From Chromatiales bacterium (GTDB lineage Bacteria > Pseudomonadota > Gammaproteobacteria > Steroidobacterales > GCA-2729495), in the NCBI GenBank assembly GCA_018699155.1, contig JABIQA010000038.1:1-42623 (forward strand): 42,623 nt of DNA, in the 5' to 3' direction. This document shows, piece by piece, positions 1 to 9,099 of this stretch; within the stretch, counting starts at the first letter, position 1, and every line of letters begins with the position of its first letter. The position numbers and the translations under genes were made by a program. Under the pieces are notes generated by a model. The model searched no databases, was not told the DNA's origin, and saw only the letters and a program-made list of their open reading frames with translations.

Positions 1-1131
1 ATCGTCGACATTGCTGCCCAATTTGCTCGCGTAATAGTAACGCAGCGTTTCTGGGTCGAGATAGTCGAGGAAGGTTTGCGCTGATATGAATGTGCCGCGT
101 GACTTCGACATTTTTTGGCCATTGACGGTTAAGAAGCCATGAATGAATACGCCACTGGGTTTCCGGATGGCCGCAGCTTCGAGTACTGCAGGCCAGAATA
201 GCGCATGGAAATAAACAATATCCTTGCCGATAAAATGATACAGCTCGGTATCGGATTGTTCAGCGAAGTATTCATCAAAATCGAGATCGGTACGGCGCTC
301 GCAGAGGTTCTTAAAGCTTGCCAAGTAGCCTACGGGTGCATCCAGCCAAACATAGAAGTATTTGTTATCAGTGCCGGGAATGCGGAAGCCGAAATAAGGC
401 TCATCGCGGGAAATATCCCAGTCTTTTAGGCCGGTTTCGAACCACTCGCCAAGTTTGTTGGCCACACCGGCATCGATTACGCCGCTGCCGGTCCATTCGC
501 GCAGCATTTGTTCAAACTCGCCGAGCTTAAAGAAGAAGTGTTCCGATGCTTTCTGCACAGGCACTGTGCCCGAGATGATCGAGCGGGCATCGATAAGTTC
601 GGTTGGGTTGTAGGTCGAGCCACACTGTTCGCAACTATCGCCATATTGATCTTCGGCGCTGCAAGAAGGGCAGGTGCCGCGGACAAAACGATCGGGCAAA
701 AACATCTTCGCCTCTTCATCGTATGCCTGCTCAATAGTTCGCGCTGCAATCAGGTTCTTGGCTTGAAGTCGCCCATAGATCTGCTCCACAAGCTCACGGG
801 TTTCTTCAGAGTGGGTGCTGTGATAGTTATCGAATTCAATATGAAACGCTGCGAAATCGGTGGAGTGTTCCTCGCGATAACGTTCGACCAGATTCTCGGG
901 GTCGATACCTTCATCACGGGCCCGCAGCATAATGGGCGTGCCATGAGCATCGCTGGCGCAGACGTAGGTGCACTCATTACCAACCAGTTTTTGAAATCGT
1001 ACCCATATGTCGGCTTGTATATACTCGACCAGATGGCCGAGATGGATGGAGCCGTTGGCATAGGGTAGAGCCCCGGTCACGAGTATCTTGCGCCGGGTTT
1101 TGGTTGAATCTGTGTTTATGGTGTTAGGCAT
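1..1131 (-). CDS. metG: Methionyl-tRNA synthetase, N-terminal part (runs off the left edge)
   Basis: Class I aminoacyl-tRNA synthetase that charges tRNA-Met in the cytoplasm. Reading from the ATG at 1131 towards position 1, the frame stays open for 377 codons. It begins [20 protein letters not shown] and shows the HIGH-type signature HLGH near residue 32, a zinc knuckle of CPSC...CEQCG type at about 146-162, and the KMSKS loop at about residues 340-344. The anticodon-binding and C-terminal domains lie outside the window. The zinc-bearing insert places it in the long, E. coli-like MetG class. In many gammaproteobacteria metG lies directly divergent from mrp. Here the pair is separated by three minus-strand genes (1232-5834), which is a local departure from that arrangement. 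Identification is secure; only the truncation by the window limits it. Confidence 0.97.
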   Translation of the reverse strand, partial: MPNTINTDSTKTRRKILVTGALPYANGSIHLGHLVEYIQADIWVRFQKLVGNECTYVCASDAHGTPIMLRARDEGIDPENLVERYREEHSTDFAAFHIEFDNYHSTHSEETRELVEQIYGRLQAKNLIAARTIEQAYDEEAKMFLPDRFVRGTCPSCSAEDQYGDSCEQCGSTYNPTELIDARSIISGTVPVQKASEHFFFKLGEFEQMLREWTGSGVIDAGVANKLGEWFETGLKDWDISRDEPYFGFRIPGTDNKYFYVWLDAPVGYLASFKNLCERRTDLDFDEYFAEQSDTELYHFIGKDIVYFHALFWPAVLEAAAIRKPSGVFIHGFLTVNGQKMSKSRGTFISAQTFLDYLDPETLRYYYASKLGSNVDD

Positions 1132-1231
1132 GGGGCGTATTCTAGCGCCGCAGGCTTAGAATTGCTCCACCAATGAGCGACGAAACCGGCTTGGCTAACC
1201 GAGTGTCTGACCCAGATGGCAATGGCTGCCC

Positions 1232-2296
1232 CTAGGTCTGGTCCTTTACTAGCTCAAACTTCGATTTGTCGTTGGCAGCCTCATACGCCGATTGACCGCT
1301 GATCGTGGCTTTGTCCATAAGGTCTTTAAGCGTGCTGTCCATAGTGCACATGCCGGAGCGGCGGCCGGATTGCATTGCCGTCTCGAGTTGGTCTAGTTTC
1401 CCCTGCCGAATCAGGTTGGCTGTTGCAGAGTTGTTAATCAGAACTTCGAGCGCGGCTACCAGGCCTTTGCCGTCTTTTCGTGGCACGAGCTGCTGCGAGA
1501 CTACACCGCGTAACGATGTCGATAACATGGTTCGAACATGAGATTGCTTATCCGTAGGAAACACATTGACGATACGGTCAACAGTTTGCGCTGCGCCGTT
1601 GGTGTGCAGTGTGCCCATAACGAGAATGCCCATCTCAGCAGCAGTTACCGCAATACTGATGGTTTCAAGGTCACGCATCTCACCCACTAGAATGACGTCC
1701 GGGTCTTCACGCAGAGCAGAGTGCAATGCATCGCCGAAGCTGCCCGTGTGCTGACCAATTTCCCGCTGGCTAATAAGGCAGTTTTTGCGTGCATGAACAA
1801 ACTCAATAGGGTCTTCTATGGTAAGGATATGCCCATGCATCCTGTCATTAATGGCATCGATCATTGCAGCCAGAGTAGTGGACTTGCCGGACCCGGTTTT
1901 GCCGGTAACCAAAATGAGACCTTGTGGTTCTTTGCTAAGCCGCATGACTGCAGGTGGCATGTTCAGTTCATTGAGCGAGCGAGCGGTAGCCGGAATGGCC
2001 CTCAGTACCGCACCCATTCCGCCCAAATGCCGCATGACGTTAACGCGGAATCGTGCCAGGCCTTCAATGTTGTAGGCAAAGTCAGTGGCATCCCTTTTGT
2101 CGAATTCATGGCGGGCCTTGTCATCCATAATTTCAAGAAACATGTCACGCGCATGATCCGGAGTTAGGATGTCGCTCTCAATTGGCCGGATTTCACCGTA
2201 TACCCGTGTGCGGGGTGGCTGGCCGGCGATGAGATGCAGGTCGGAGCCATCATTGGCGATAAGTTGTCGCAGGTATTGATCGATCTGGTTGCTCAT
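1232..2296 (-). CDS. PilT/PilU-family type IV pilus retraction ATPase (second of a pair)
   Basis: Hexameric secretion-type ATPase expected to drive depolymerisation of type IV pilins at the inner-membrane base, giving pilus retraction and twitching. The 354-residue length is normal for PilT/PilU. Visible motifs are Walker A GKTGSGKST at 132-140, Asp-box EDPIEFVH near 161-168, Walker B region VILVGEMRD at 201-209 with the catalytic Glu at 206, and His-box GTLHT near 208-232. The C-terminal motif that reads AIRNLIRE in canonical PilT is ATANLIRQG (291-299) here, so this is a paralogue rather than a textbook PilT. It starts 31 bp after the stop of the similar gene at 2328-3407, in the same direction, so the two are probably co-transcribed. 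Whether it is the PilT or the PilU functional type cannot be decided by eye. Confidence 0.92.
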   Translation of the reverse strand: MSNQIDQYLRQLIANDGSDLHLIAGQPPRTRVYGEIRPIESDILTPDHARDMFLEIMDDKARHEFDKRDATDFAYNIEGLARFRVNVMRHLGGMGAVLRAIPATARSLNELNMPPAVMRLSKEPQGLILVTGKTGSGKSTTLAAMIDAINDRMHGHILTIEDPIEFVHARKNCLISQREIGQHTGSFGDALHSALREDPDVILVGEMRDLETISIAVTAAEMGILVMGTLHTNGAAQTVDRIVNVFPTDKQSHVRTMLSTSLRGVVSQQLVPRKDGKGLVAALEVLINNSATANLIRQGKLDQLETAMQSGRRSGMCTMDSTLKDLMDKATISGQSAYEAANDKSKFELVKDQT

Positions 2297-2327
2297 AAAT
2301 CTGTCCTGAATAATCTGCGCGGTTGAT

Positions 2328-3407
2328 TTACTTAGCGTTTAGAACACTTGTGTTGGTAACGAATCGCTCGAACAGTTCTTTATCATGTGCGTACTTAAAT
2401 GCATCGTCTGGGTCGGCGCGCTGTTCCTGAATAGCACTTAAGAGGGCCTGATCCATCAGCTGCATGCCGTAGTTTTGTCCCATTTGCAGCTGAGAAGGTA
2501 TCTGGTGACTCTGGTCGGTCATAATGAGATTCGAAATCGCTCGGGTGTTGATCATGATCTCCATCACAGCTGTGCGGGAGCGACCATCGGGTGTTTTGAT
2601 GAGATTCTGTGTGATCACTGCTCTAAGACTTTGTGCCAGAAAGCTCTTCGTTTGTTCGCGCTGGTCACCCGGTAGCGCATCGATAATCCTATCCAGGGTT
2701 TTTACGGCGCCGATGGTATGCAGGGTGCCAAGTACCAGATGTCCGGTTTCCGCGGCGGTCATGGCCATTGATATGGTTTCGGCATCACGCAACTCGCCAA
2801 CCAGAACGATATCGGGGTCTTCGCGTAATGATGAACGAATGCCATCGGCGAACGATGTAACATGCGTGCCGAGTTCACGCTGAATAATTTGACTTTTATC
2901 AGCTATATGCACGAACTCGATAGGGTCCTCGAGGGTAATGATATTGAGTCTGCGATGCTGGTTCATGTGGTGAAGCATTGCTGCAAGCGTTGTCGATTTT
3001 CCGGTGCCAGTTGAGCCTGTTACCAGCACCATGCCCTGATGGTAATCGCACAATTCTTCAATAATTGGGGGTAGGTTGAGACTTTTGAGAGTTGGGACTT
3101 CGGTTGGGATAAACCGGAACGTCGCACCTACGCCGGTGGCCTTGCGGTAAAGGTTGACGCGAAACCGGCCGCTCTCTTCAGAGACATAAGAAAAGTCGAC
3201 ATCTTGGCCCTTATTGAAAACGTCTTTTTGATTCTTGGATAGAATCTCATCGATATAGCCCTCAAGCTCGGCAGCACCAAGTTCGCGGAATTTAATTGGT
3301 CGGAGTTCACCATGCATGCGCAGCATGGGGGGGATGCCAACGGCAAGGTGCACATCGGAGCAGCCTTGCGAAAGGCCGAGCTTTAAGAATGCATCAATAC
3401 GAGCCAT
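2328..3407 (-). CDS. PilT/PilU-family type IV pilus retraction ATPase (first of a pair)
   Basis: A second retraction-type ATPase of 359 residues. It has an N-terminal PAS-like domain starting with SDVHLAVGIPP (17-27), Walker A GSTGTGKST (131-139), LEDPIEFVH (159-167), Walker B region IVLVGELRD (200-208, catalytic Glu 205) and the His-box LGTLHT (226-231). The segment corresponding to AIRNLIRE in PilT is AISNLIMTD (290-298), keeping NLI but losing the Arg. It lies 24 bp downstream of the HEAT-kinase gene and 31 bp upstream of its paralogue, forming one minus-strand unit. PilT and PilU commonly work as a pair, PilU depending on PilT. No other pilus structural gene is in this window, so any pilus served must be encoded elsewhere. 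Confidence 0.92.
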   Translation of the reverse strand: MARIDAFLKLGLSQGCSDVHLAVGIPPMLRMHGELRPIKFRELGAAELEGYIDEILSKNQKDVFNKGQDVDFSYVSEESGRFRVNLYRKATGVGATFRFIPTEVPTLKSLNLPPIIEELCDYHQGMVLVTGSTGTGKSTTLAAMLHHMNQHRRLNIITLEDPIEFVHIADKSQIIQRELGTHVTSFADGIRSSLREDPDIVLVGELRDAETISMAMTAAETGHLVLGTLHTIGAVKTLDRIIDALPGDQREQTKSFLAQSLRAVITQNLIKTPDGRSRTAVMEIMINTRAISNLIMTDQSHQIPSQLQMGQNYGMQLMDQALLSAIQEQRADPDDAFKYAHDKELFERFVTNTSVLNAK

Positions 3408-3431
3408 GTACTTACCTCAGTATAGACAGTG

Positions 3432-5834
3432 TTAAGTCTGATTGCTTTTTAGGTCATCCAAAGCTATCACCAACTCTTGCATTGAATCATAGCGGTCTTT
3501 GATTTCGATCGACATTGCTTTTCGCACGATAACCGCAATACTTTCGGGAATGTTCGGGTTCAGTTCTTCGCATGGCGTGCAGTTGCCCTGAACATGCTGA
3601 TACATAACGGCCATATGGTCGCCTTTGCTATATGGAGGCGTGCCGGTGAGCATTTCGTACATGACCACACCGAGACTGTAAATATCAGCATGGTGGCCAA
3701 CCTTCTTGCCGAGAATCTGCTCAGGTGCCATGTACTTGGGTGAGCCGATTACATAGCCGGTTTTGGTTAGCTGTGCGTCGCCAGACTCTGGTCCTGCGGC
3801 TGCGGCGACACCAAAGTCAACAATCTTAAGCAACCCATCATCGTTAATCAGTAGGTTGGCGGGTTTAAGGTCGCGATGCACAACACCAGCCTGATGCGCT
3901 TCGGCCATGCCGAGAGCGATGTCTTTGACCCAGCTTAGCGCCTTGCCAAGAGGCATCGGCTTTTTTTTCTTGATCTCGGCACCCAAAGTATGCGATGGGA
4001 AGTATTCCATGGATATTGCATAGTTGCCGGAAAGTTTCAGGAAGTCATAAATACGGATAACGTTGTTGTGAGTAATTTTTCTAGAAAACCTAAGTTCGTG
4101 GACGAAACGGTTCATCATTTCGTCATCTGTGCTGATAGCAGAGTTTAGGAACTTCAGAATGAGTTGCTCGTTAACGACGGTATCTTCAACTAGCAGCACT
4201 GTGCCGAATGCGCCCTTGCCGACTTTTCCGATATAGCGATATCGACCCTCGATCATGTCGTTGGGTTCGAGTTCATCAATATTAATTCGGTTATCTGTGG
4301 CGATGGTTGGCAGTATTGCTGTCGCCGCCGACATATCACTTGGAGGCAGGGATTGCCCAGTGTCCGAAAGTCTATGATTGCGGGCACTAAGACCAATAAT
4401 GCTGTCGCTAAGCCGATGTTCGATGCGCGCCAGAGCATCGCTGGCAGCATGTTTGACCATTTCGTCGCGACCCTTTGCAGACGCGGCGATTCGGGTTTTC
4501 ACATCTTCGGTAGTTTGTTCGGATGTGACCATCGACAGCGTTTTAATAGCTTCAATGCGCACCTCGTTTTCTTCATGCTTGGTGAGCGGCATAAGTTTGT
4601 GCACGATGCGTTCGTCCCCCACCTTTGCCAGAGCCCTTAGCGCGGCAGGGACTGATTTGTCATCTGCCGCGAGCATTTCGATCAGTGCCGGCATGGCTTC
4701 GCTGCTGCCAATATCGCCCAATGCATCGGCAGCGCGTTCGCGAACCCACCAGTCCGGGTCTTTAGTGGCTGCAATCAGATGCACTACTGCGCGCTCATCG
4801 CGTGTCTGATTGAGAATTTCGATTGCAGATCGTCGGATGTTCTCATCTTCGTCTCTAATCAAATGCAGTGCTGCATTGGTGACTTTGGGGCCGCCAATAG
4901 ATGCCAGTGCATCACAGGCGCGGGAGCGCACCCACCAATCATTATCACCAATAGCATTTAGCAGGTATTTGATGCTATCAGCATCGGCGAGTTCGTTGAG
5001 CACTTCGACAGCGGAACGTCGGGTGTACTCAGATTCGTCTTTTAATGCATCCACAAGATGCGGAATTGTGCCGGGGTCTTTCAGTTGCACTAGGAGTTCT
5101 ACTGCTTTGCCCTGTACTCCAAAATCGGGATCGCACAGCATGGCGCATACAACTTTGATATCTTGAATCTTGTTAAACTGCAATAAGCCCTCAACAGCTA
5201 CCTGGCGCACATCACGATCGCTGTCTTTAAGCAGACCCTCCAGCACCTTGGCAACTTCTGGGCGCTTGAATTTGGAAATAATGCCAGTCAGCGCAACTTT
5301 GACGAGATGATCTCCACCATCAATGCGGGCGATAAGCTCGGGCAGCAGGTCGACTGTTGCAAACTCACGAATCAACTTAAAGGCAGCAACCTGATTCTGA
5401 TGGTCGAGTTGATAAGCACGAGCCAACAAACTTCGTATATTCAACCGCTCAGCATGTGCCCGCAAAATATCAGCCATGAGTGCCATGGAGATATCATCTT
5501 CGCCGATAAGCGCTATAAGACGATCAGGGCTGAAGTTGTGCGAGGCAGATAGCGCTGATCCTGCTCCCGAGGCGCAACTGCGATCAGCATGCTTCAAGGC
5601 TGCGGCAAACAGCGGAAAGCTGCGCTCATTTACGAGATCAGCAAGCACGTTCACCAGGGCGACGGTCTGTTTTTTGTCGGCGTTGGCCAGAGATTCAATG
5701 ATGACTGGCACGGCACTTTGTCCGAGATCTGTCAGCGCTAACAGAGCTTTTTTAGCAACAGCCGTTTGGCAATCCCGTTCTTCTAATAAACGGGATAGGT
5801 TTTTCTCGGCTTTTAATGCGCTGAAAAGCTTCAT
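3432..5834 (-). CDS. HEAT-repeat / serine-threonine protein kinase fusion protein
   Basis: An 800-residue cytoplasmic protein with no signal peptide or clear membrane segment. Residues about 25-475 are a run of HEAT-like helical repeats; the most regular units (about 205-390) repeat patterns such as 'DxDWWVRxRAxDALxxIG', seen at 298-314 and 360-376. A linker of about 50 residues follows. A complete Hanks-type kinase domain then runs from about 530 to 795: glycine loop GKVGKGAFGTV (536-546), ATP-binding Lys 561, Glu 580, catalytic HRDLKPAN (653-660), DFG (673-675) and APE (703-705). All key catalytic residues are present, so an active kinase is expected. It is the promoter-proximal gene of a unit with two PilT-like ATPases. 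I infer, without direct proof, that it phosphorylates or scaffolds the retraction machinery. Confidence 0.93.
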   Translation of the reverse strand: MKLFSALKAEKNLSRLLEERDCQTAVAKKALLALTDLGQSAVPVIIESLANADKKQTVALVNVLADLVNERSFPLFAAALKHADRSCASGAGSALSASHNFSPDRLIALIGEDDISMALMADILRAHAERLNIRSLLARAYQLDHQNQVAAFKLIREFATVDLLPELIARIDGGDHLVKVALTGIISKFKRPEVAKVLEGLLKDSDRDVRQVAVEGLLQFNKIQDIKVVCAMLCDPDFGVQGKAVELLVQLKDPGTIPHLVDALKDESEYTRRSAVEVLNELADADSIKYLLNAIGDNDWWVRSRACDALASIGGPKVTNAALHLIRDEDENIRRSAIEILNQTRDERAVVHLIAATKDPDWWVRERAADALGDIGSSEAMPALIEMLAADDKSVPAALRALAKVGDERIVHKLMPLTKHEENEVRIEAIKTLSMVTSEQTTEDVKTRIAASAKGRDEMVKHAASDALARIEHRLSDSIIGLSARNHRLSDTGQSLPPSDMSAATAILPTIATDNRINIDELEPNDMIEGRYRYIGKVGKGAFGTVLLVEDTVVNEQLILKFLNSAISTDDEMMNRFVHELRFSRKITHNNVIRIYDFLKLSGNYAISMEYFPSHTLGAEIKKKKPMPLGKALSWVKDIALGMAEAHQAGVVHRDLKPANLLINDDGLLKIVDFGVAAAAGPESGDAQLTKTGYVIGSPKYMAPEQILGKKVGHHADIYSLGVVMYEMLTGTPPYSKGDHMAVMYQHVQGNCTPCEELNPNIPESIAVIVRKAMSIEIKDRYDSMQELVIALDDLKSNQT

Positions 5835-5986
5835 TACACTCTAAATTATTCTGACCTATAGGCCTTGTAAACTAGCGCGTATCTGCGCAAAAAAACAAAG
5901 ATTTGCCACATGACGCATTCCATGGGAAAGCATGACTCATCATGCGTTACAATGTCGCGCTTTAGCCACAATGCGTTCTGTTAAGC

Positions 5987-7084
5987 GTGTCACGAATTAT
6001 GCCAACAACATCCGATAATTACATAGAAAAAGCCCTGTCTGCGATAGACGTACCGTTTCTCGGGCGTAATCTACTGTCGGCCGGTGCCGTTTATGAGTCC
6101 GGTGCCGATGGCTCCGGACTTAAGATTGCCTTGAAACTCGGGTTTTATCTCGGTACAGATCAGGCGGCCATTGAGGCTGATCTCGCTGCCGCAGTGCGAA
6201 CGGCAACCGGAAACCCAGCAACTGTCAGTATTAGCAGTAAGGTTGTTGGTCATACGGTGCAAGGTACCCTGACGCCACTTGAAGGCGTAAAGAACGTAAT
6301 TGCCGTAGCTTCCGGAAAAGGCGGCGTTGGCAAGTCCACGGTAGCCGTTAACCTGGCTCTGGCGCTGCATGCCGATGGCGCCCGTGTAGGCATTTTGGAT
6401 GCGGACATATACGGCCCCAGTCAGGCGCGTATGCTCGGGTCTGCAGGTCAGCAGCCGGTGAGTAAGGACGGCAAGAACTTTGAGCCGTTGCAGTGCTATG
6501 GCATTAGCATGATTTCAGCCGGCAACCTGTTTGATGAGGAAGAGCCCGCAGTTTGGCGCGGCCCGATGGTCACTCAGGCGCTCACTCAACTTACTTTTCA
6601 AACACGCTGGCCGGATCTGGACTACCTGATAGTCGACATGCCCCCGGGTACTGGCGACATTCAGCTAACGCTAAGTCAGAAAATTCCGGTGGCTGGTGCG
6701 GTTATTGTGACTACGCCTCAGGATATTGCGCTACTTGATGCTCGCAAGGGCTATAAGATGTTTGAAAAGGTGAATGTGCATGTGCTCGGCGTTGTCGAGA
6801 ATATGAGCACCTTTATTTGCCCGCACTGCAATGAAGAGACGGCATTGTTTGGTGAGGGGGGCGGTGCCGATATGGCCGATAAGTATGATTTGCCATTGCT
6901 AGGGCAGTTACCGTTAAACGCCTCTATTCGTCTGCGGGCGGATGAGGGTAAACCGAGTGTGGTGGCTGATCCCGATGGTCCCGCAGCTCTTGAATTCACT
7001 AATATTGCGCGAAACATGGCGGCAGCCTTGTCAGTGCGTAAAAAAGATTATAAAAAGTCATTTCCCAAGATCGTAGTTGAGTAG
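5987..7084 (+). CDS. apbC: Mrp/ApbC-type iron-sulfur cluster carrier ATPase
   Basis: P-loop NTPase of the Mrp/Nbp35 family that carries [4Fe-4S] clusters to apo-proteins in the cytoplasm. The N-terminal MIP18-like (DUF59-type) domain covers about residues 10-95. The deviant Walker A SGKGGVGKST is at 109-118, followed by ILDADIYGPSQ (136-146) and the bridging CxxC (CPHC, 278-281) that holds the cluster at the dimer interface. The length of 365 residues is typical. The GTG at 5987 gives the longest frame; the ATG at 5999, four codons in, is an equally good start, and neither has a convincing ribosome binding site. It is divergent from the HEAT-kinase unit across about 150 bp and is followed by dcd 37 bp on, as in many gammaproteobacteria. 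Confidence 0.95.
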   Translation: MSRIMPTTSDNYIEKALSAIDVPFLGRNLLSAGAVYESGADGSGLKIALKLGFYLGTDQAAIEADLAAAVRTATGNPATVSISSKVVGHTVQGTLTPLEGVKNVIAVASGKGGVGKSTVAVNLALALHADGARVGILDADIYGPSQARMLGSAGQQPVSKDGKNFEPLQCYGISMISAGNLFDEEEPAVWRGPMVTQALTQLTFQTRWPDLDYLIVDMPPGTGDIQLTLSQKIPVAGAVIVTTPQDIALLDARKGYKMFEKVNVHVLGVVENMSTFICPHCNEETALFGEGGGADMADKYDLPLLGQLPLNASIRLRADEGKPSVVADPDGPAALEFTNIARNMAAALSVRKKDYKKSFPKIVVE

Positions 7085-7121
7085 CGCGGTCCGGCGGCCA
7101 AATATTTAACGAGGTGCAGGC

Positions 7122-7688
7122 ATGTCCATTAAAGCTGATCGCTGGATCAGGCGTATGTCAGAAGAACACAGCATGATAGAACCGTTTGAGCCGGGTCAGA
7201 TCCGTCGCAACGAGACTGGGCCTATTATTTCCTATGGCACATCAAGCTATGGCTATGACGTGCGTTGTGCTGCTGACTTTAAAGTGTTTACCAATATTAA
7301 TTCTGCTGTGGTTGATCCGAAGAACTTTGCTTCCGAAAGTTTTGTGAGTGTTGAAAGCGATGTTTGTGTTATACCGCCGAACTCATTTGCATTAGCCCGC
7401 ACTGTTGAGTATTTCCGTATTCCGCGCAGCGTGCTAACAATTTGTTTGGGCAAATCTACCTATGCCCGATGCGGAATTATCGTTAACGTCACGCCGCTAG
7501 AACCTGAATGGGAAGGTCATGTGACCTTAGAGTTTTCGAATACAACTACGTTGCCAGCAAAGATCTATGCCAATGAAGGCGTAGCTCAAATGTTGTTCTT
7601 TGAGTCGGATGAGATCTGTGAAGTTTCCTATGCTGATCGCGGTGGCAAATACCAAGGTCAGACTGGCGTTACTTTGCCTAAGGCATAA
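7122..7688 (+). CDS. dcd: dCTP deaminase
   Basis: Deaminates dCTP to dUTP, feeding the dUTP-to-dUMP route of thymidylate synthesis. The 188-residue protein begins [12 protein letters not shown] and carries the family's signature stretch [12 protein letters not shown] near 38-49, GKSTYARCG near 110-118, and [15 protein letters not shown] near 126-140, which contains the conserved Glu that acts as the general base. The C-terminal GGKYQGQTG closes over the active site in known structures. The start is supported by an AACGAGG ribosome-binding sequence about 9 bp before the ATG. It is probably co-transcribed with mrp upstream and ends 6 bp before the convergent DUF3108 gene. Confidence 0.97.
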   Translation: MSIKADRWIRRMSEEHSMIEPFEPGQIRRNETGPIISYGTSSYGYDVRCAADFKVFTNINSAVVDPKNFASESFVSVESDVCVIPPNSFALARTVEYFRIPRSVLTICLGKSTYARCGIIVNVTPLEPEWEGHVTLEFSNTTTLPAKIYANEGVAQMLFFESDEICEVSYADRGGKYQGQTGVTLPKA

Positions 7689-7694
7689 GTCGCT

Positions 7695-8477
7695 TCAGAG
7701 CCGGTAGCTCGATAACAGTAAGGTCACGTTTTTTTTGCCGTTTTTTAACTGAATCACTTTTACCGCTTGGTAAGCTACCTCGGGTGCATACCAGATGTAG
7801 GCTGACCGGCTCGAACCCGGACGCTGCCGCAAATACTTGATTGTTTTGAAGGTTCCGGCCGGAGTTTTTACTGTTTCTTCGCCCTGATACATGAACTCAT
7901 AGGTTTTGGCTGAGTTGCGATGAATCATCGTATAGGCGCTCGGCTGCTTGCCGGCCTGCAAATCTAGAGTTACCTGCAAGTCTGCGCTCATGCGATCGAG
8001 CATGCCCCGTCTTAACTCAATGTCCGCAAGTTCTTCCTGATGATTGCTGCGCGCGATGCCCGCATTCCAATCGAAACTGGCTTGGCTGTCTTCGAATTTA
8101 TCGCCGCTGCCGGAATTAAAATTATACTCATCAACTCGGATTGTATCTCCGTCCATCGTAAACCTGCTGCTTTCAATGGCTGCATTGGGCCGGATTAGGC
8201 TGGCGAGTCCGGTAGCCTCAGTGCGACTGCTGAGCAGATACTGGCCTGCAGTATTTGTTGTTTGCAGCTCGATGACACTTTCGCCTGACAAGCCGAAGGC
8301 CTTGAGTTGATAGCGAAGTTCGAAGGGGCTCAGACTTTTGGCTTTAAGTGCAGGCTGTGGCCCGATGTTTGCAGTAACTTTGGGCGCGCTGTCTGCAGCC
8401 CCGGACGCAGTAACTGTCAGAAGTAACGCCGCTGCCAAGATGTTTCGGATGACTGATCTAATTGCTTTCCTGTTCAT
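7695..8477 (-). CDS. DUF3108-domain secreted/periplasmic protein
   Basis: A predicted exported protein of 260 residues whose biochemical function is unknown. It begins [20 protein letters not shown] and has a signal peptide ending near TASGAA; the rest resembles the DUF3108 family, rich in beta strands (for example SPFELRYQLKAFGLSGE near 50-66). The ATG at 8477 was chosen over an in-frame ATG at 8522 for two reasons: it has a GAGG ribosome-binding sequence 7 bp upstream, and it puts the signal peptide at the true N-terminus. It overlaps the end of purN by 20 bp, so it is likely translated from the purM-purN transcript. The same order, purM-purN-DUF3108, is familiar from Pseudomonas, but no purine-related role for DUF3108 is known to me. 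Confidence 0.88.
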   Translation of the reverse strand: MNRKAIRSVIRNILAAALLLTVTASGAADSAPKVTANIGPQPALKAKSLSPFELRYQLKAFGLSGESVIELQTTNTAGQYLLSSRTEATGLASLIRPNAAIESSRFTMDGDTIRVDEYNFNSGSGDKFEDSQASFDWNAGIARSNHQEELADIELRRGMLDRMSADLQVTLDLQAGKQPSAYTMIHRNSAKTYEFMYQGEETVKTPAGTFKTIKYLRQRPGSSRSAYIWYAPEVAYQAVKVIQLKNGKKNVTLLLSSYRL

Positions 8478-9099
8478 ATAGTACCTCAGGAGATGCGAGC
8501 TCTTGGCCATTGTTGTATACAACGTTGTTTTCCAGTTTTAGTTGACCGCTGGTGAGCATGGCAATGGCCTGCGGGTAGATCAGGTATTCACCAATGCGCA
8601 CTCGGTCGGCCAGTGAATCGGCGGTGTCGCTAGGATGAATGGCTACTTGATACTGCAATATGGCGGGGCCAGCATCGAGTTTTGGGATGACAAAATGCAC
8701 AGTGGTTCCATGCCATTGTTCGCCGGCATCGATGGCTCGTTGGTAAGTGTTGAGGCCGGGGTATGCGGGCAGTAAAGAGGGGTGGATATTGATCATACGA
8801 CCGTCATAGCGGTTGACCAGATCTCCGGCCAGAATCCGCATAAAGCCAGCGAGAACAATCAGGTCGGGATTCATCTGCTCCAAAGCTGCGTAGAGCGCCT
8901 CATCGAAATCGCTGCGTTTCGCAAATGAGCGATAGTCGACGGTAATTGCCGGTATGCCGGCATCAATTGCACGCTGTAGGCCATAGGCCTCTGGGTTATC
9001 GCTTACGACGGCAACAATCTCCAGCTTTGCAATCTGTGCATCAATAATGGCTTGCAGGTTGGTGCCGCTGCCCGAAACCATGACAACCGAGCGCATCAT
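8458..9099 (-). CDS. purN: Phosphoribosylglycinamide formyltransferase (GART, folate-dependent)
   Basis: Transfers a formyl group from 10-formyl-tetrahydrofolate to GAR, the third step of de novo purine synthesis. The 213-residue protein shows the phosphate-binding GSGTNLQAI (10-18) and the catalytic triad Asn 104, His 106 and Asp 142 in [12 protein letters not shown] and DAGPAILQ. The start overlaps the purM stop by 4 bp (ATGA), the usual sign of translational coupling; a second ATG immediately follows and is equally possible. Length and motifs match the E. coli enzyme closely, with no anomalies. Confidence 0.97.
   Translation of the reverse strand: MMRSVVMVSGSGTNLQAIIDAQIAKLEIVAVVSDNPEAYGLQRAIDAGIPAITVDYRSFAKRSDFDEALYAALEQMNPDLIVLAGFMRILAGDLVNRYDGRMINIHPSLLPAYPGLNTYQRAIDAGEQWHGTTVHFVIPKLDAGPAILQYQVAIHPSDTADSLADRVRIGEYLIYPQAIAMLTSGQLKLENNVVYNNGQELASPEVLYEQESN

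Noticed and set aside
508-1068. Open plus-strand frame of 186 codons opposite metG
   Set aside because: It is antisense to the zinc-knuckle and catalytic part of metG, whose motifs are clear; the frame shows no family features and no ribosome binding site.
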